Shown here: piece by piece, positions 11,808-23,388 of the stretch
Position numbering within the stretch: the stretch's first letter is position 1
How the letters are laid out: the number at the start of each line of letters is the position of its first letter
NCBI RefSeq assembly: GCF_009727055.1
Contig: NC_052357.1
Coordinates: 85,267,380-85,331,379, forward strand
DNA length: 64,000 nt
DNA from: Benincasa hispida
Taxonomy: Eukaryota > Streptophyta > Magnoliopsida > Cucurbitales > Cucurbitaceae
Direction: 5' to 3'
Made by a program: the position numbers and the translations under genes
Notes under the pieces: generated by a model
What the model was told of the DNA's origin: nothing
The model's input: the letters and a program-made list of their open reading frames with translations, nothing else
The model's database searches: none

Positions 11808-13807
11808 ATGGTTAACACTCGAAGTGGTGCTCACATTTCCGGTAAGAGTATGGTTAGATTAAAAGAGAAAGCTAGTCGAAAATGGTGTGTTAGTCCTAGT
11901 GTTTCTCTAATAAGGGTTGACAATGCAGATGCTAATGTTGATGAATCTTTATCCAAGCATCCTCGCGTTGAGATTTCATCTTCTATTTGTCCTTCCCTAA
12001 ATACGATTAAGGAGTTTAATGATGTTTCTGGTGCTCCATTTGGTTTGCATGAAAGTGGTTCCTATGCTACGAAGCCTATCACTGTTCGACCACTTACTAT
12101 GGTTTTGGTTGATGGTTCGATTATTGAGAATGTTGACTCAAATGCTTCCAAGGTATGTTCTGACTCATCTTCTTTGAATGCTATTGTTCCTCCTTTGTCT
12201 GCTCTAAATGTCTCAATGGGATCAGTTTCACTGCCTGTTGTTGATGTACCTACCTTGTCAAACATTCCTCTAATATCCCACATCTCTGGTGATTTAAATG
12301 CATGTCGATAGGGGTCGTTGCCCTATGTGGGTTCTATTGATGTGCAATCTGATTTTGGTCCTGCTACTGACATTTGTAGAAATCAAATGTTCGAGGAGTC
12401 TTCATTTCAAAGTTTGCTACCTGAAGGTCTCTTGTCTAATCTTTTTGGGGTTTCTGAAGGAATGGTTGAGGCAGTTGCTAAATATTTTCTCGAGCCTGAG
12501 AATTTTTGGGAAAATTTGTCTATGTCTGATGAAAAAGGTACGAATGATGTTCAAGATGCCATTGACATATTACTTAACCTGGGGGCCTCCTGTAAATGTT
12601 TCTCCGAGGTTTCTTATCTTGGGTCTGTCTATCTCGAGAGATAATCAGGGTGTAGTTTCATCCTCTTCTGTGGAGTCTGATGTGGGTAGCTCTGGATCTC
12701 GTTGTAGTTCCTCTGGTAAGATTGTCTCTAGTTCTTCTGATGACAACATTCCTTTTGCTCAATTGGGGAAGAAAAAAAAAGGAGGTTTATACATCAACTT
12801 CTGTTGAGTGTGGCTCATCTACTCAAACTCGATCCAAGGGATTTTCTCGTATATGTCAAAGGGGTGGTATTTTTTCTGATTCTTCTATTGAGCTTTCGAA
12901 GTCAAGTAGTGAAGATGATGTGGTTGTTGTCCAAAACAAGCCTCGAACCAGAATTGGCTAACAAAAGTTTCCTCTAAATGTCCTTGTTGTTCCAATTGAC
13001 GGGATATCTTTTCATAGTGAGGATAGCGTTCAACATTGGAAGTATGTAGTGCAACGTCGTACTGCTGATGAGAAAACTCTATTTGATAAGACCAAATCTT
13101 GTTTGGAAATTATGCATCTTCTTCAACATGCTGGTCTTCTTAATACTATTTCGCACCTTGATCCTTTTTATCCTCAATTATTGAGAGAGTTTATTGTGAA
13201 TTTTCCCTCTAAGTTTGATGATCTTAGCAATTCTGATTATCAAAAAGTCCACATTCGTGGCCATTGCTTCTCTATTTCTCCGGCCTTTATTAATGCATAT
13301 CTTGGGCGTGAAGTGTCTCCAGCTTTAGGTGTTGCTCATCCTTCCACCGAGGAGCTCGTTACAAAATTAACTGGGGGCACTCGTTCTCAGTGGCCTGAGT
13401 TAAGTTAGTTATCTGCTTCTACGCTCAGTGTCAAATATGCCATTTTGTTTTACATTGGCATTACAAATTAGTGTCCTTCTACACACGGCTCCAATCTCTC
13501 TCCTTTTCTAGCCAATTTTTTATATCAAATTCGTACTATGTTTACATTCATCTTTGGAGTTCTTGTGTATAATCAACTTTTAAGGCATGTTGATTCCTTT
13601 GCCATCAAGCTTCCGATTAGTTTTTCGAAGCTTCTCTCTGGTATTATTTTGTCTCAATGTCCAATAATGCTTAGCCCCAATGATGCGTCTGGACCAACTA
13701 CTAAGCTCCTAAATCTCAACTACAAAATCTTTCAAGGCACTCATGTTCCTGACATTATGCACAACATTCGGCCTCTCAAGGCTGATGACATTCCTCTCCC
13801 GAAGGAT
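11808..13807 (+). pseudogene. Sirevirus envelope-like ORF, N-terminal and central part, degenerate
   Basis: It starts at the ATG at 11808 (MVNTRSG). An in-frame TAG interrupts at 12309, and the same frame continues to 12644. Two frameshifts then move it through 12640-12960 and 13000-13408. Features seen: a Ser-rich acidic region (12650-12950, including runs such as SSSEDDVVVV), then the more conserved block PIDGISFHSE near 12997-13025, VVQRRTADEK near 13045-13075, LLREFIVNFPSKFDDLSNSDY near 13180-13245 and VHIRGHCFSISPAFINAYLGRE near 13250-13310. These match what I know of the envelope-like protein of plant Sireviruses, which in databases is also labelled putative plant transposon protein. 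Its function is unproven. It is interrupted at 13812 by a solo LTR and resumes at 15871. Confidence 0.78.
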
Positions 13808-13812
13808 CTCTA
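13808..13812 (+). repeat. Left target-site duplication of the solo LTR (CTCTA)
   Basis: CTCTA immediately before TGTAACACCCC. The identical CTCTA follows the other end at 15866. Confidence 0.9.
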
Positions 13813-15865
13813 TGTAACACCCCACATATTTTTTTTAGTAATAATGTAGTTTCAATAACTTTATTATTTGGAATTTCAGTAATTGTTATTAGTTGGAGGG
13901 CATTTTTAGAATTTTGAACTTCAAGTGTAAGTGCGAGAATTTAATTGGGCATGAAATTATTCAAATTGGAAATTAATGGCAGGAATTAATTTTCTTTTGA
14001 AACGGAAAGCAATTTAATAGTATAAAACAGAAAGGAATTAAATGTAATTATTTTATTTCCTTTTTTGTTTTATTATCATTATTATTATTATTGTTTTTTT
14101 TATATAAAAAGTCAAACCCCCCTCATTCCTCACACACCCGCCAGCACCCCCCCCCCCTTTCAATTTCTTCTTCCTCCAACGGAGACCCTAGCCGCCGCCC
14201 AAAGCCGCCGCGTCAGTTTCTTCTTCATGAATCGATTTGGGTAAGATTTCTGCTGTTTGGGTTGTTTTCGGTTGATTCTTGAATACTCATTCTCTTTTGG
14301 CATCAATTGGTTGATATCCCTTGTGTTTCAACTTTGGATTCAAGTTTGTGAAGGTATTGAGGTGTTGTTCAGTGAAGTTGGAGTTTTTTTTAGCAAGTTT
14401 TGGTAAGTTTTATGCTTTAATGACCCTCTTGTGGATTAATTTTGGTTGTTGAGAAATTTTGGTAAAGTCATTTGGAAGTGATTTTTTTTATGAAGCTACA
14501 TATGGATAATTTATTTGAGATATTGGTAGTGAAGTATGTATTTGATTCAAGCATTAATCATGTAAACCTAATTTCAAATTATGATTAGGGGGTTGATTCA
14601 AGACTTTCATTCAAGATGAAGAAGAGTTTGGTTTGCTAATTATTTGGCTTAAAATTGGAGGTTTGGAAGGTGAATTCGAATTGGACCACACCTTAGGTAA
14701 GGTTATCTGGAAATATTTTGTAATATTTCGGTGTTTGGATTTTGGCCTTAACTATTAATTTTAAAGCTTGGTTTATGTTTAGGCTTGATTAAGGATTCAA
14801 GAATTTCACAAAGCTTTAATTGCTTTTTGGTTCGACCTAATATCAAGGTAAGTAATCTTACTACTAGAACTGCCCACGGGCTAGGTATTAGATGTATGCT
14901 AGCATGATAAATGAATGTTATGATAGAATGATAGCATTATAGATTGATAGTATAACATGAACAAAGTATGTTTTGTTACGAGGTCCGAATGATTTATTTA
15001 TGCACATAGATACTTGAATGCTAGTATGAGATGGTATGTGCTTTCATGGTTATATTGATCTGATGATGTTGAGGTATACATGTATGTTGTAGAATCATGA
15101 TGTTAAGGTATATGTGTATGTTGTAGAGCCATGATGTTGAGGTTTATATATATGTCATAGATTCGTACAGTGATGATTATGATGTTGAGACTGTGCAAAT
15201 GTCCTTACTGATTAGTTAGATACCCATTAGATTTTGTGTTTCCTTCGAAATTGACCTGTTTGTGTTCCCTATGGGATTCACCAGTTTGTATTTCCTTCAG
15301 GATTCACCAGTTTGTGTTTCCTTCGGGATTCACCAGAGGTAGTGGGCACTTAACTACGGTAGGATAGGACTTAGTCTCCTTCTTGTTTCATGTGTATATG
15401 TGTCCCATGAGGACTAGAGCAGTGTATATGTTTCCCAGAGGTGGGTATCTAGAGGACATGGATGCTTAGCCTGACCCCAGTAGTGGGGTTACTTACTGAG
15501 TATTTTATACTCATTCTTTCTCATATTGTTGTTTTAGGTAGGGCTAGAGATGCACCGACGATGGACAAGCGAAATTCGTGATCGAGCCACTGAGACTAGT
15601 TTTTACGCTTCCGCATGTTTCTCTTAACTTTTAGTTTTGATGTTTAAAACTTACTTTTAAGAATCGTTTTTCAGACTTATTTACTATCCTTTATGATTTC
15701 TGGGTACCCTACTATTGTTCTAATATTTGAATTTAATGAAAGTCTTTTGAACTTACCTTATTTAATTAGCATTTATTTCGCCATAACAAAGTGTCGTTTT
15801 GAGTTCCATGCATGCATGTATTTAGTAACAGCCTGATTTAAGTTCTAGGGGGTCGGGTCATTACA
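13813..15865 (+). mobile_element. Solo LTR inserted in the Sirevirus envelope-like ORF
   Basis: A 2,053-bp LTR begins TGTAACACCCC, ends GTCATTACA and has a perfect 5-bp duplication on both sides. No internal region, PBS or PPT is present, so it is a solo LTR left by LTR-LTR recombination. A TATA-like TTTATATAAAAAG at about 14098-14110, followed by a C/T-rich tract, suggests that transcription runs on plus; orientation is otherwise uncertain. It also carries a 26-bp tandem repeat (15258-15335). The size and the TGTAACACCCC start suggest a Ty3/gypsy element; lineage is not determined. Confidence 0.9.
15258..15335. repeat. 26-bp tandem repeat, three copies, in the solo LTR
   Basis: Three successive units start at 15258, 15284 and 15310, each GTTTGTGTT(T)CCTTCGGGATTCACCA with a few substitutions. 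A looser ~46-bp repeat (GATGTTGAGGTATAxATGTATGTTGTAGA) precedes it at about 15060-15180. Confidence 0.85.
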
Positions 15866-15870
15866 CTCTA
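15866..15870 (+). repeat. Right target-site duplication of the solo LTR (CTCTA)
   Basis: Perfect match to 13808-13812. Removing 13813-15870 restores a continuous stretch of the envelope-like ORF. Confidence 0.9.
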
Positions 15871-16302
15871 AGTATCTGAAGGGGGTCTTCTGCTTCCCAC
15901 TGAGTTGCGTACTCATATTCTACAAATTTTTTTGTTGAGTCTTGTTTTCTGACCAAGGTTATTCGTGATTTGACTGATCGTCGTGCTGAAATTGATGCCT
16001 TGGTTCATCTCCTCAGTTTTTTGCTTCCTCGACATAGTGTAGATCCTCTTTCAACTAATTGATTTTCTTCTTGATAAAAAGGGGAGATAATTTTGTGGTT
16101 TTGTGGTTGATTTGTTGGTGTTGGTTTATTTTGATGTTTTGAGTTGGTTTTATGGTTGTGGATTTACTGATGTTGTTTTCTTTGCCTTGGTTGGACTATG
16201 TTGATCGTCCGGACTGTAATGTGTGTTCTCATAATGAACTGTTTGGTTTCTTCTCATTTCTACTCAAATTATTGGTTGTTTTCCATAAAAGAAAATCTTA
16301 CG
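15871..16302 (+). pseudogene. Sirevirus envelope-like ORF, C-terminal remnant, and 3' untranslated region
   Basis: Translation resumes with LLLPTELRTHI and later, after a frameshift, TDRRAEIDALVHLL (near 15975-16010), resembling the C-terminus of envelope-like proteins. It ends near 16063. A purine run GATAAAAAGGGGAGATAA at about 16073-16090 looks like an extra internal polypurine tract, a repeated feature of Sireviruses. ORFs at 16152-16407 are hydrophobic by chance. Confidence 0.65.
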
Positions 16303-16315
16303 CCAAAAGGGGGAG
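16303..16315 (+). other. Polypurine tract of the Sirevirus
   Basis: CCAAAAGGGGGAG lies just before the LTR start at 16318 and matches the conserved Sirevirus PPT motif that primes plus-strand DNA. Confidence 0.85.
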
Positions 16316-16317
16316 TT

Positions 16318-17047
16318 TGTTATTGTTGTGGTTGGCAGATAATATTTTCTTTTATGTTGGATTCTTTGTCTCTATCTTTAGTTATATCTTTTCCTAATCG
16401 GTGGTGATCTGCTAGATGATTTTTTCCTTCTTTGTTGCAGCTAGTTATGGACTGTCTACCTTTCGATTAAGTGATATTTATTTGGTTTGGGGGTTTTTTA
16501 GGTCAGCTGTCTAAATCCTCTTATTTTAGATCATTCTTGTTAAAAAAAAGTTTGGTGAAGAAACTGTAGGGTTGTATGTGAATTAAATTTGTGAAATTAA
16601 TTAAACAGTCTCAAAAGCAGGTTCTGAAAAAGCAGACATCGGTAGAGTTGTTAAAGACATCAGGTGAATGGTTATTCATCTGAAGGTGAAGAGAATGTGA
16701 GATCATTGTTGCATCAACAATTTTAGGGGAGCCTAATTTTGCAGACTCATTGAAGAGTGTATTGACATTTGGGGGAGCCTAACTAGCTCACTAGTAATTT
16801 AATTATGTGTAAGCTAACTTTATGTAATTTTAGTTGATATGCATGCCGTAGAACTAAACTACATACTAGTGAATTTCTTTTCACCTAGGCACAGAGCCTC
16901 CTGAACGTAGGTGTGATTACACCAAATTGGGTTAACAAATTTTTTGTGTTTTCTATCTTTCTCTTATCTCTTCTAGCTATTATTATATGTGTTTGTGACA
17001 TCTTTCTTGCCTTACGACATCATTGTAATTCATCCTTCTTTATTTCA
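16318..17047 (+). mobile_element. Sirevirus LTR flanked by PPT and PBS
   Basis: 730 bp, beginning TGTTATTGTTG and ending TTTATTTCA. A PPT on its left makes it a 3' LTR of the element above. A perfect PBS core on its right makes it simultaneously a 5' LTR of a second, now lost, internal region. Confidence 0.83.
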
Positions 17048-17049
17048 AT

Positions 17050-17060
17050 TGGTATCAGAG
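17050..17060 (+). other. Primer-binding site downstream of the Sirevirus LTR
   Basis: TGGTATCAGAG, complementary to initiator Met tRNA, is two bases past the LTR end. The following sequence (17061 on) contains no gag ORF. Confidence 0.82.
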
Positions 17061-19128
17061 TGGGTTGACTGCTTTTATTGAGTTCTCAAATGCCATTCAA
17101 GAAAAGAAACAAGGGCACGTTCTGTACTAACTCAATTTCTTAATTTGCAATTCAAAAAATTCACCTTTTTTTCTTCTTCTTTTTTTCCCAAATGTCCGTA
17201 AAGAAAATATTTTGATATTTGGAAGGGAAAAAAAAGAAAAAAATGGTTTTTTTTGAGTTAGTTCTTCATGTGCCCTTCTTCACCATCAAGACCACTGCAC
17301 CTTAATTAATGGAAAAACTTGCTTGTGCTTTCGTCTCGAAAGTTTTTGCTTCTTCATTCAGCACTTAATTTTATTTTTCAGGTCTTAACTTTCCTTATTT
17401 GTTTATTTTATACATTGGTTTTTATGTTTCTTACAAACTTCATACTTTTGGTTTAAAATTGGAGTTTGCATTTCAATTGTGTTTACTATAACAATTTAGG
17501 GTAAGTTTTAGCCAATCAGAACTACATTTTTATAGCTTTACAATCAAGTACTATTTAAATATTTGAAGTCATTGAAAAGAAAAACATAAGAGTTAGGTTT
17601 TTTTTCTCTAAAAAGAGAATTAGAAAGTTAGAAGTGTCAATCGGAACAAGAATCACAAATAGACTTACAAGGAGAAGCGGGGAGGCAGCGGGCCACCTTT
17701 CGGGTGGACCTTCGACCTAACTGGAAAGGAAACATCTTGCAGAGTGTGCCCAGGTGGAAGAGAGCGTATGACGTCCAAGTGGGGAAGGAAACGTTGAGCA
17801 TGTGGTTGTCGAATGGGGAAGGGAATGTCAAGTGCAAACATTGGAATGGGAAAAGGTTGAAGGAAAACGTGGAGGTTAAAAATTATCGGAACAGTTAAAA
17901 ATTCTTGTAGTATAAGACAAGTTGGTCCAACCAATTTATAGACTTGTCATGAAAGACTCTTGATTTCACTGAAGCCAAATTCTTGATAATATGGCTTTAA
18001 CTACATCTGACCATAATACTTGGGCTTAAGGTGACAGTGGGGAGCCACTCAGCACTTGGGAGACATTATGTGAAATGAAGACCCAAAGACCTAAAATAAA
18101 TTAAAGTAAGAGAAGAGCTTCCCCCGGGGCACTAAAAAAATAAGTGCCGTAAATCTTCATCAAACGCTAAACATAGAGGACAAATAAATGGAGATAGATA
18201 ATGGCCCTAGAACTATTTGTAAAACTAATTCAATTTATAAATCCAAAGTAGTATTCTTGCTTGGGTTAATAAGGGACGACTATGAGCAATTGAAGATATT
18301 AATTTGATTTGTGACAATTATCGTGATGATAAAAAATAAAAAGGATTCTATAATATAAGATAATAAAGAACAGTGAATCTTATAAATCTACCATATTTTT
18401 TTTAGTGAGGCAGAGAATATTTGTGGAAAATACTTTTCCATGACATTTTCAACCAAATATGTAACCATTTGAGAGTCATATAAGATAGACATAAACAAAT
18501 GGGTAAAAGTTGAAAATGGAGAGGAATGAGAGGAGAGATAGGAGAAAACGATGACGGTATATATATAGAAGAAAGAAGAGAAGGATAAGATAGTGGGTTG
18601 TTGGTCCTATCATTCGTTTGCAAGTAGACCTATATACACAATGGCTGGTGTTGAGCCATATGTAGAAGGTAATATTTCAATGTATCTCAAAATGCACCTA
18701 TCTCTATGCATCATTTTTTCATCACTCACACTAAAAAAGAATTAAAATATTTTCAAAAAAGAAATAGGAAGAATTTGTCACATGTGAAATTATGATTGGA
18801 TAATTTAGTAGAATGCATAAAGATAAATGTTGTCCGAGATGCACTTAAGTGTTTTTTATATGTACATACACAAAGACGGTTATTTATTTTATTTTTTTTT
18901 AAGAAAATTATACTATTTGCAAGAAGTGTCCTTATATTTTTTTCATAACAAAATTGAAAAAATACTCATCAATTGAGTTTTTTTCCCTTTTTCCAAATAT
19001 GGATATAGGAATCAAATTTTTTTATCTTGAAGCTGATGGTGCAAGTATTAAATTATACTCGTATTAGCTAATGAATCTTAAATATAGCACAACAGATTAA
19101 GAATTTGTAGTGATCCTTTTTCAACTAA

Positions 19129-19209
19129 AATAAAGAAAAATTGAACATAATTAGATATGAAGTGTTCTTAATAAAGAAAAATTGAACATAATTAGATATG
19201 AATGTTCTT
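19129..19209. repeat. 41/40-bp direct tandem duplication
   Basis: AATAAAGAAAAATTGAACAT and the following 20 bases occur twice in a row, the second copy (from 19170) lacking one base. It looks like a recent local duplication. Confidence 0.88.
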
Positions 19210-19911
19210 AATTATTACATATTATTCGAAGAAATCATCCAGAATAGCATAACTTTTAATTAAAATATCCGAAACTCAATATTTTTCATTTGAACTTTCC
19301 GATTTGTTATCATAACCTCAACTTTTAAAATACTATTTAAGTGTTTAATTTTTAAAAACTAAACAATTAACACTGAAAACTTGTGATATATAGCCACTTT
19401 TAGATTGCCAATTGAAAAAATGACAAAATCTAAATTTCTTCAGCATAATGGCAAACATGCTATAGTGCATGTGGGCTCAGTTTCAATAATACTTGAATTG
19501 CCCTTGGTAATCCTGTGTTTCAAATGCAGTGTAGCCATAATTCAAACGGTGGATAACCATATTTCATACGAATTTATTGATATGACATAATTATATTTTA
19601 CATGTTCAAATTACTATACTTTGATGGTCTGATTTAAATATTTGAGCATTTACTTTTTTCTATTTAGATGTTTCAAATATGGTCTAACTATATTTCACAG
19701 ATAACTATATTTTCATGTGAGTTTACTAATATAATGTAATTATATTAATATTACTATATTTTCGTGATCATATTTAAATACTAAAAAGAGGTATGATCTT
19801 TGCATATGCTTCACGGGCAAAAATTAGACTAATATTGTTGCTTTCAAAAGTATTTATAAAAATATTGTTGTTTGAAAACTATTTATAAAAATATTGTATT
19901 TTTTTAAAGTT

Positions 19912-19961
19912 GTCGAGTCTTCAAAATTTGACCAACCTAAGTCGAATTTTGAAGATTCGAC
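19912..19961. repeat. 21-nt inverted pair that can form a hairpin
   Basis: 19912-19932 starts GTCGAGTCTTCAAAA; the reverse complement of 19941-19961 agrees at 19 of 21 positions. The spacer is 8 bases. A further TTCGACCTCCATT copy follows at 19998. This lies just outside the 3' end of the PMD pseudogene and could be part of a degraded transposon end. Confidence 0.7.
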
Positions 19962-20188
19962 CTCCATTCTTTTTTTTTTAATTTCCATCAATTCGACCTC
20001 CATTTTTTCTATTTTTTTTTAATTTTCCATTATGTTATTATTTAGTATATTCCACTTTACATTATTTTATTATTTTTTTAAACCATCTTAACTTAACTCT
20101 AAAAAGAACAAATTAAAAAAAATATATTACATAAAAATAATAAAGTATAAACTAAAATATCTCATTTATATAAAAATAATTACAAAAA

Positions 20189-22341
20189 TCAATATGTCCC
20201 ACAAGATGGACGTCGTCGACTTCGAACTTGAGGTTGCTCTGGTTCTTCTTGATGTTCCTTTGGTACCTCTGCAGGCGCTTCAAAATATAAATATTCATTA
20301 TGCTCTCCACGACCCCGACCATGTCCATGCACGTATGAAGACGAAGGACCAGCCTTTGAGTCATAATGTCCTGAACCAAATGTTGGCATCATCATCATCG
20401 GACTAACATAATCAGTTTGACTCTGTGTCTGCATCATAGGGGNAATATAAATATTCATTATGCTCTCTACGACCCCAACCATGTCCATGCACGTATGAAG
20501 ACGATGGACCAGCCTCTGAGTCATAATGTCCTGAACCAAATGTCGGCATCATCATCATCGGACTAACTAATCAGTTTGGCTCTGCGTCTGCATCACAGGG
20601 GCAACTCTTCCACATTGTGGACAACCTCATCGAACTCATCCTCTTCTCAAATAGGTCCTCTATGTCTAGGAGCTGGTGGAGGAACAATAGGTATATCGTA
20701 CATATAATGTATCTTCTTTATATAACACTGGTTGTCACTGCAGATAGCAAGAACCTAGTTCGGATCATTCGCAACATCACGGAGTCTATTGTTGTTCGAT
20801 CTCTGTGAATTATAAAATAATTAGATAATATTTAAAATAAATTTAAATTAAAAATAATTAGATAATATTCATTCATTTACTAGATGACCCACAGTTGCTC
20901 CCCCGGACGAGTGACATAGTACCTTGTGATATTATTATACTAATGAATGTAGTCTTGAGTTACATCCCTGTCAAACAGTTCAATAGAAACCCTCATTGCA
21001 ATAAACCTTGCACGATAGTGCCATCGCACTACCAAATGTGCAACTTTTTCGGACCAATCTCCAGTTCTTAAGTCAATATCATGCAGTAGGGGTTCAGTAT
21101 TACAAGGCAATGGGACATCCTGCTGAAAACCGATTTGTCTCATCACCCTGTCAGAAAGATGCCAAAACATATGAGAGGACTTATCGTCCACCATATGTTT
21201 TGACCATTCGTACAGAAATTGGGCAAAGTATGCACAATAATTTTGTAGGGCTCCCAAATAACCTGAAACAAAAAGTATTATATTGGAAAACATTAAAGAC
21301 AAATACAATAAAAATGTGTATAAAATAATCAATTTAGTTCAGTGTTAATGTACCTGATCAGGTTGAAGCAGATCAAACATGTATCTATACTGGCTGACTA
21401 CATGTATGGCTGTCCTAGTCACACAAAATTTGTCTCTCCACCTAAAATTTTAAATTGATAATTTAGATTGTGAATTAACTAGATTAGTCATATAAAAATT
21501 AAATTGAATTAAAATAACATACCGAGAACCGTAGGCTCGTCCAGCTAACTGAGTGTATTTACATGTTGTAGCTGTGGAGTCATTGTTGGAAATTGCTTCC
21601 AAGCCCATAGTTGCAAAAGTATGAGAGACTTAGTTATCTCACGAACTTCAAGTTTTATTGCTTTGTACAGTTGTCTATACAATCATGCCAAATATGTTCC
21701 AACCCACGAATACTGTCTCGCATCATAGAGGTTAGCTAATAGTGGCAGGAACATCAAGTGAACAAAATGACTTGATTTGTCGGAAACAGACTTCCACCCA
21801 TCATTTGTAGTATATATGCTCGCGCATATCTTATGATGGTTTCCTCGTCTGCATCATCTGTGAACTCACGGAATTGTGTCCCTAACCATATCAAACTTAA
21901 CCTCGATCCTTTAATTTTTTCGGCAGGTAGGGTCACACCGAGGTACAGTTGACAAACTTGTGACCACTGATCATACATGACTCCGATGACTGGCTCACCG
22001 TCAACAGGTAACCCCAACAACACTTCTATGTCTTGTAGAGTGATAGTGCACTCTCCAACAGATATATGCAATATATGCGTCTCAGGCCTCCATCTCTCGA
22101 CTAAGGTTATGATCAGATGTCAATCCAACTGAATAAATCCCAATCTGGCAACCCCATAGAATTCAGATGTACAGAGTAGCGGTAGTATTCGAGGGTGGAG
22201 TGGGATAGTGCACTGGACAACTACCTCTTGACGCTTGCAAGATATTTATCTAGTAGTACGATCTTGCAATACAACAGATGATTGATTAATGGACTAGTCA
22301 TACAAAACATCATGATCAATAAGTCCTGGGTTTAAAGCCAT
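20189..22341 (-). pseudogene. Plant mobile domain (PMD) protein gene, degenerate
   Basis: Minus strand, from ATG at 22341 (MALNPGLID) to a stop at 20189. The conserved PMD core is visible: GFIQLD near 22130, LVERWRPETH near 22105-22075, SVGECTITLQDIEVLLGLPVDGEPV (22062-21990) and WLGTQFREF near 21885. A later exon-like part (21270-20900) has a PYKIIVH-like motif, DRVMRQIGFQQ and a YVTRPGEQLW-like end. Such proteins are often annotated as serine/threonine phosphatase 7 long form homolog, after genes in which PMD is joined to a phosphatase; no phosphatase is seen here. Relatives include MAIN/MAIL1, which affect gene expression and transposon silencing, and many transposon-borne copies. At least three stops, frameshifts, and an N with a duplicated segment at 20284-20600 break this copy. 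It lies just 3' of the MULE transposase in the same orientation. Confidence 0.8.
20284..20600. repeat. ~158-bp direct duplication around a single N
   Basis: 20284-20442 and 20444-20600 are near-identical, with about ten differences, separated by an N at 20443. It falls in the C-terminal PMD coding region (GHGRGRGEHNEY encoded twice). It is either a true tandem duplication or two haplotypes joined during assembly. Confidence 0.85.
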
Positions 22342-22360
22342 GATATGAAAGAAAAAAAAA

Positions 22361-22757
22361 TATTTATTTCTCAATTAAAAGAATAATGTACAACTTTTTA
22401 AATTGTAATAAAATAAATTAAATATACAATAAAAATATCATATACACTTAATTAAATATACATGATAAAAAAAGTATTTATTTCTTAATTAAATAATGTA
22501 CAATTTAATTAAAAGAATAATGTACAACTTTATAAATTATAATAAAAAAAAGTTGAATATACAATAAAGTATCAACTACATTTAATTAAATATACATGAT
22601 AAAAAAAAGTATTTATTTCTCAATTAAATAATGTACAACTTAATTAAAAGAATAATGCACAACTTTATAAATTATAATAAAAAAAGTTGAATATACAATA
22701 AATGTATCATCTACACTTAATTAAATATACATGAAAAAAAAAATATTTATTTCTCAA
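22361..22757. repeat. AT-rich tandem repeat between PMD and MULE genes
   Basis: Units begin at TATTTATTTCT: 22361, 22475, 22610 and a partial at 22744. Lengths are 114, 135 and 134 bases. Each contains AATAATGTACAACTT, TTGAATATACAATAAA and TTAATTAAATATACATGA. The last partial unit runs into the stop codon of the transposase, so the array lies directly in its 3' flank. Confidence 0.88.
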
Positions 22758-22760
22758 TCT

Positions 22761-23347
22761 CTAACTGTCCGGAGCCCCTTTTAGTAACAAAGGACACTTC
22801 CTTCGATTATGGCCTAACTGATTACAAAATCCACATCGTTTTCGAATGATTAGTTCTGTCCAATTCATCTCTTATGATAACATGAACTTTTTGTTCTACC
22901 AAGTTTTCTCAACAACGATGGATCAACATGTAAGACGGGCATATTAGGGTGCGTGATCTAGTAATCTTCATGCGGTACAGGTAGAAATTGAGGAGAGTAA
23001 TATTCAGCATGCGTTGACAATTTATAGTAGTCCTCAATAAAATCTTCGTAGTTTATGTTAAAATGTGAGCAAACTGCCATAAAATGGGAGCATGGAATGT
23101 CGAACGCTTGCCACTTGTTACATGAATAGTACCGCTCAGACTTGTTTAGCCTCAATATTTACATTTCCTCCTTCAGCATTGAGACTATGACGTCCGATCT
23201 TCACATGAAACACACCTTCATATCGATCGTATGATTGTACTTCATGTTTACTATATCTTGCAGCCCATTTATTAATTTTTTCGTGTGCGTACCTGATTTT
23301 TACTCCACTTAGTATTATAAAATATGCTTGAAACAATTGTTAATAAC

Positions 23348-23388
<41 letters not shown>

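Larger units (their letters stand above)
17061..20188. other. AT-rich intergenic stretch without a recognised gene
   Basis: About 3.1 kb. ORFs of 60-90 codons on both strands (for example 17637-17934) have no family features and no codon support. I see a 40-bp tandem duplication (19129-19209), a ~30-bp repeat with AATATTGTTG (19832-19905), a 21-nt inverted pair (19912-19961) and long T runs. The first few hundred bases may be remnant Sirevirus leader; the last part may be the flank of the PMD/MULE unit. Confidence 0.55.

Noticed and set aside
16152..16407. Possible small membrane proteins (two hydrophobic ORFs)
   Set aside because: They overlap the Sirevirus polypurine tract and LTR start, and T-rich DNA produces Phe/Leu-rich ORFs by chance.
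17637..17934. Overlapping ORFs on both strands around 17.7-17.9 kb
   Set aside because: Three mutually overlapping frames of similar length, typical of a locally GC-richer spacer rather than a gene.
20189..22341. A serine/threonine phosphatase
   Set aside because: The common database name for such PMD proteins mentions phosphatase 7, but no phosphatase motif is present here.
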